A stretch of DNA of 7,188 bases from NCBI GenBank assembly GCA_030640155.1, contig DAOWJX010000183.1, forward strand, positions 1-7,188. The letters are read 5' to 3'. The notes under the pieces were generated by a model. It worked only from the letters and a program-made list of their open reading frames with translations. It was not told the DNA's origin and made no database searches. The stretch is from Candidatus Aegiribacteria sp. GTDB taxonomy: Bacteria > Fermentibacterota > Fermentibacteria > Fermentibacterales > JCC-6. Of this stretch, positions 6,278 to 7,188 are shown in pieces (position 1 is the stretch's first letter; every line of letters begins with the position of its first letter). The position numbers and the translations under genes were made by a program.

Positions 6278-7188
6278 TCAGTCATCAATAAGCTTTATTA
6301 CTTTAGCTTCACGAACTCTGAGAACACCATCGATCTGACTCAGTTTCTCAATAATCCGGGGGGTTCTCCCCATGGCTCCATGACCGGTGATCATGCCGAC
6401 AAGTTTTGCACCATTCTCGATAACATCACAGAAGACGACTTCATCGATGAAGAAAACAGTTGTAAATATCTGCTGAATCGCATCCGGATCTATATCAACG
6501 ATGATATAACTCATCGTTCCCGGCTGTCTTCTGGCCTCTGCCTGAACGTCTCGCTTGACAGCCTTCTGGTATGTTTCGATAAAGGCGTCTACATCTCTGT
6601 CGAGCTTCGGCCGCTCGATTTGAGACATGGACAGCACTTCAATGCCGTCCAACTCTTTGACTCTGGCGAATATCTCCTGGATTTCATCAGTTGAAGAAGC
6701 CTGAACGAGAAGGATTATATCCAAATCTCCTCTCACAGCGTCGCATGACTGGATACCATCCATCCTGTACAGAATATCAAATATCTCCATGCTTCTGTCA
6801 GCTTCCGTGATCTTCACGGTCAGATAGGCACTTACTGATTCTCGCATACCATCATCAACTGAAGATTCTTCTTCATAGATTCCGGTTCTCCCCGGAGACA
6901 ATTCTTCAAGAGCCTCTACGAGATCTGATATTTCAAATGGCTTGTCGAGATAACCGGTATTCTGTTCTGAAAGCGCGGTCATCATCAGTCTCTCATCTCC
7001 GAAGCCCGTGATTACAAGAACGGGAAGGTCGGGATACTGATTCTTTATCACCTTGAGTATCTTCAGGCCATCGATATCCGGCATGAATATGTCAGTAATA
7101 AGATAATCGTAGGCTACACCCTTTTCTCGAGACCGGTTCAGTTCATGAATCGCGGAAATACCATCAGGACAAGCAACGGCAGTGTAAT
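6278..7188 (-). CDS. Response regulator: receiver domain plus two Lrp/AsnC-like ligand-binding domains (partial, start off window)
   Basis: The frame is open to the right edge, and the visible 302 residues begin inside a receiver domain; roughly the first 20 residues, with the acidic Mg-binding pair, are missing. Counting from the first full visible codon: phospho-acceptor D32 (in L-I-T-D-I-F-M-P-D), switch T60 (V-I-T-G) and conserved K82 (L-D-K-P-F), all at normal spacing. After an acidic linker come two alpha/beta units resembling Lrp/AsnC ligand-binding (RAM, ACT-like) domains, about 119-189 and 224-302, joined by a charged helix-like segment. The ATG at 7084 lies within the receiver and is not a start. 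No helix-turn-helix, sigma-54 AAA or enzymatic output domain is visible, so the protein may act by binding other proteins or small molecules. The phosphodonor kinase is not in the window. The gene is divided from the NuoE-like gene by 113 bases. The receiver call is firm; the Lrp-like calls are pattern-based and less sure. Confidence 0.85.
   Translation of the reverse strand, partial: YTAVACPDGISAIHELNRSREKGVAYDYLITDIFMPDIDGLKILKVIKNQYPDLPVLVITGFGDERLMMTALSEQNTGYLDKPFEISDLVEALEELSPGRTGIYEEESSVDDGMRESVSAYLTVKITEADRSMEIFDILYRMDGIQSCDAVRGDLDIILLVQASSTDEIQEIFARVKELDGIEVLSMSQIERPKLDRDVDAFIETYQKAVKRDVQAEARRQPGTMSYIIVDIDPDAIQQIFTTVFFIDEVVFCDVIENGAKLVGMITGHGAMGRTPRIIEKLSQIDGVLRVREAKVIKLIDD

Overview
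The window is a compact block of minus-strand genes from what looks like an anaerobic, fermentative or syntrophic bacterium. Nothing in it fixes the lineage. No RNA gene, mobile element, CRISPR array or convincing plus-strand gene is visible. In transcription order (right to left) it holds: the 3' part of a response-regulator gene that runs off the right edge; a 113-base gap carrying a short direct repeat; a NuoE-like [2Fe-2S] subunit; a NuoF-like NADH/FMN subunit with extra ferredoxin domains; a very large fusion protein of 1219 residues; and about 125 bases of non-coding DNA, with a possible start of another gene at the left edge.

The three enzyme genes are tightly spaced (49 and 9 bases) and each has a clear ribosome binding site, so they read as one operon for one soluble, cytoplasmic, flavin and iron-sulfur complex. 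It is not respiratory complex I: no membrane or quinone-module subunit is present, the NuoF-like protein has the C-terminal two-cluster ferredoxin domain typical of HydB/HndC, and the NuoG-like protein has a complete GltD/NfnB-type FAD-NAD(P) module inserted after its N-terminal iron-sulfur domains. The molybdopterin-type domain that follows lacks the catalytic Cys/Sec position and the usual C-terminal cofactor-binding domain, and there is no [FeFe]-hydrogenase H-cluster motif. The terminal partner is therefore probably the pyridine nucleotide bound by the GltD-like module, not formate or hydrogen.

The simplest reading (inference) is a HydABC-type electron-bifurcating or confurcating enzyme linking NADH (NuoF-like FMN site), NADP(H) (GltD-like site) and ferredoxin, which balances redox pools in an anaerobe. 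The upstream regulator is unusual: a receiver domain followed by two Lrp/AsnC ligand-binding-like (ACT-fold) domains, with no visible DNA-binding domain. Its position suggests, but does not prove, a link to control of the complex.
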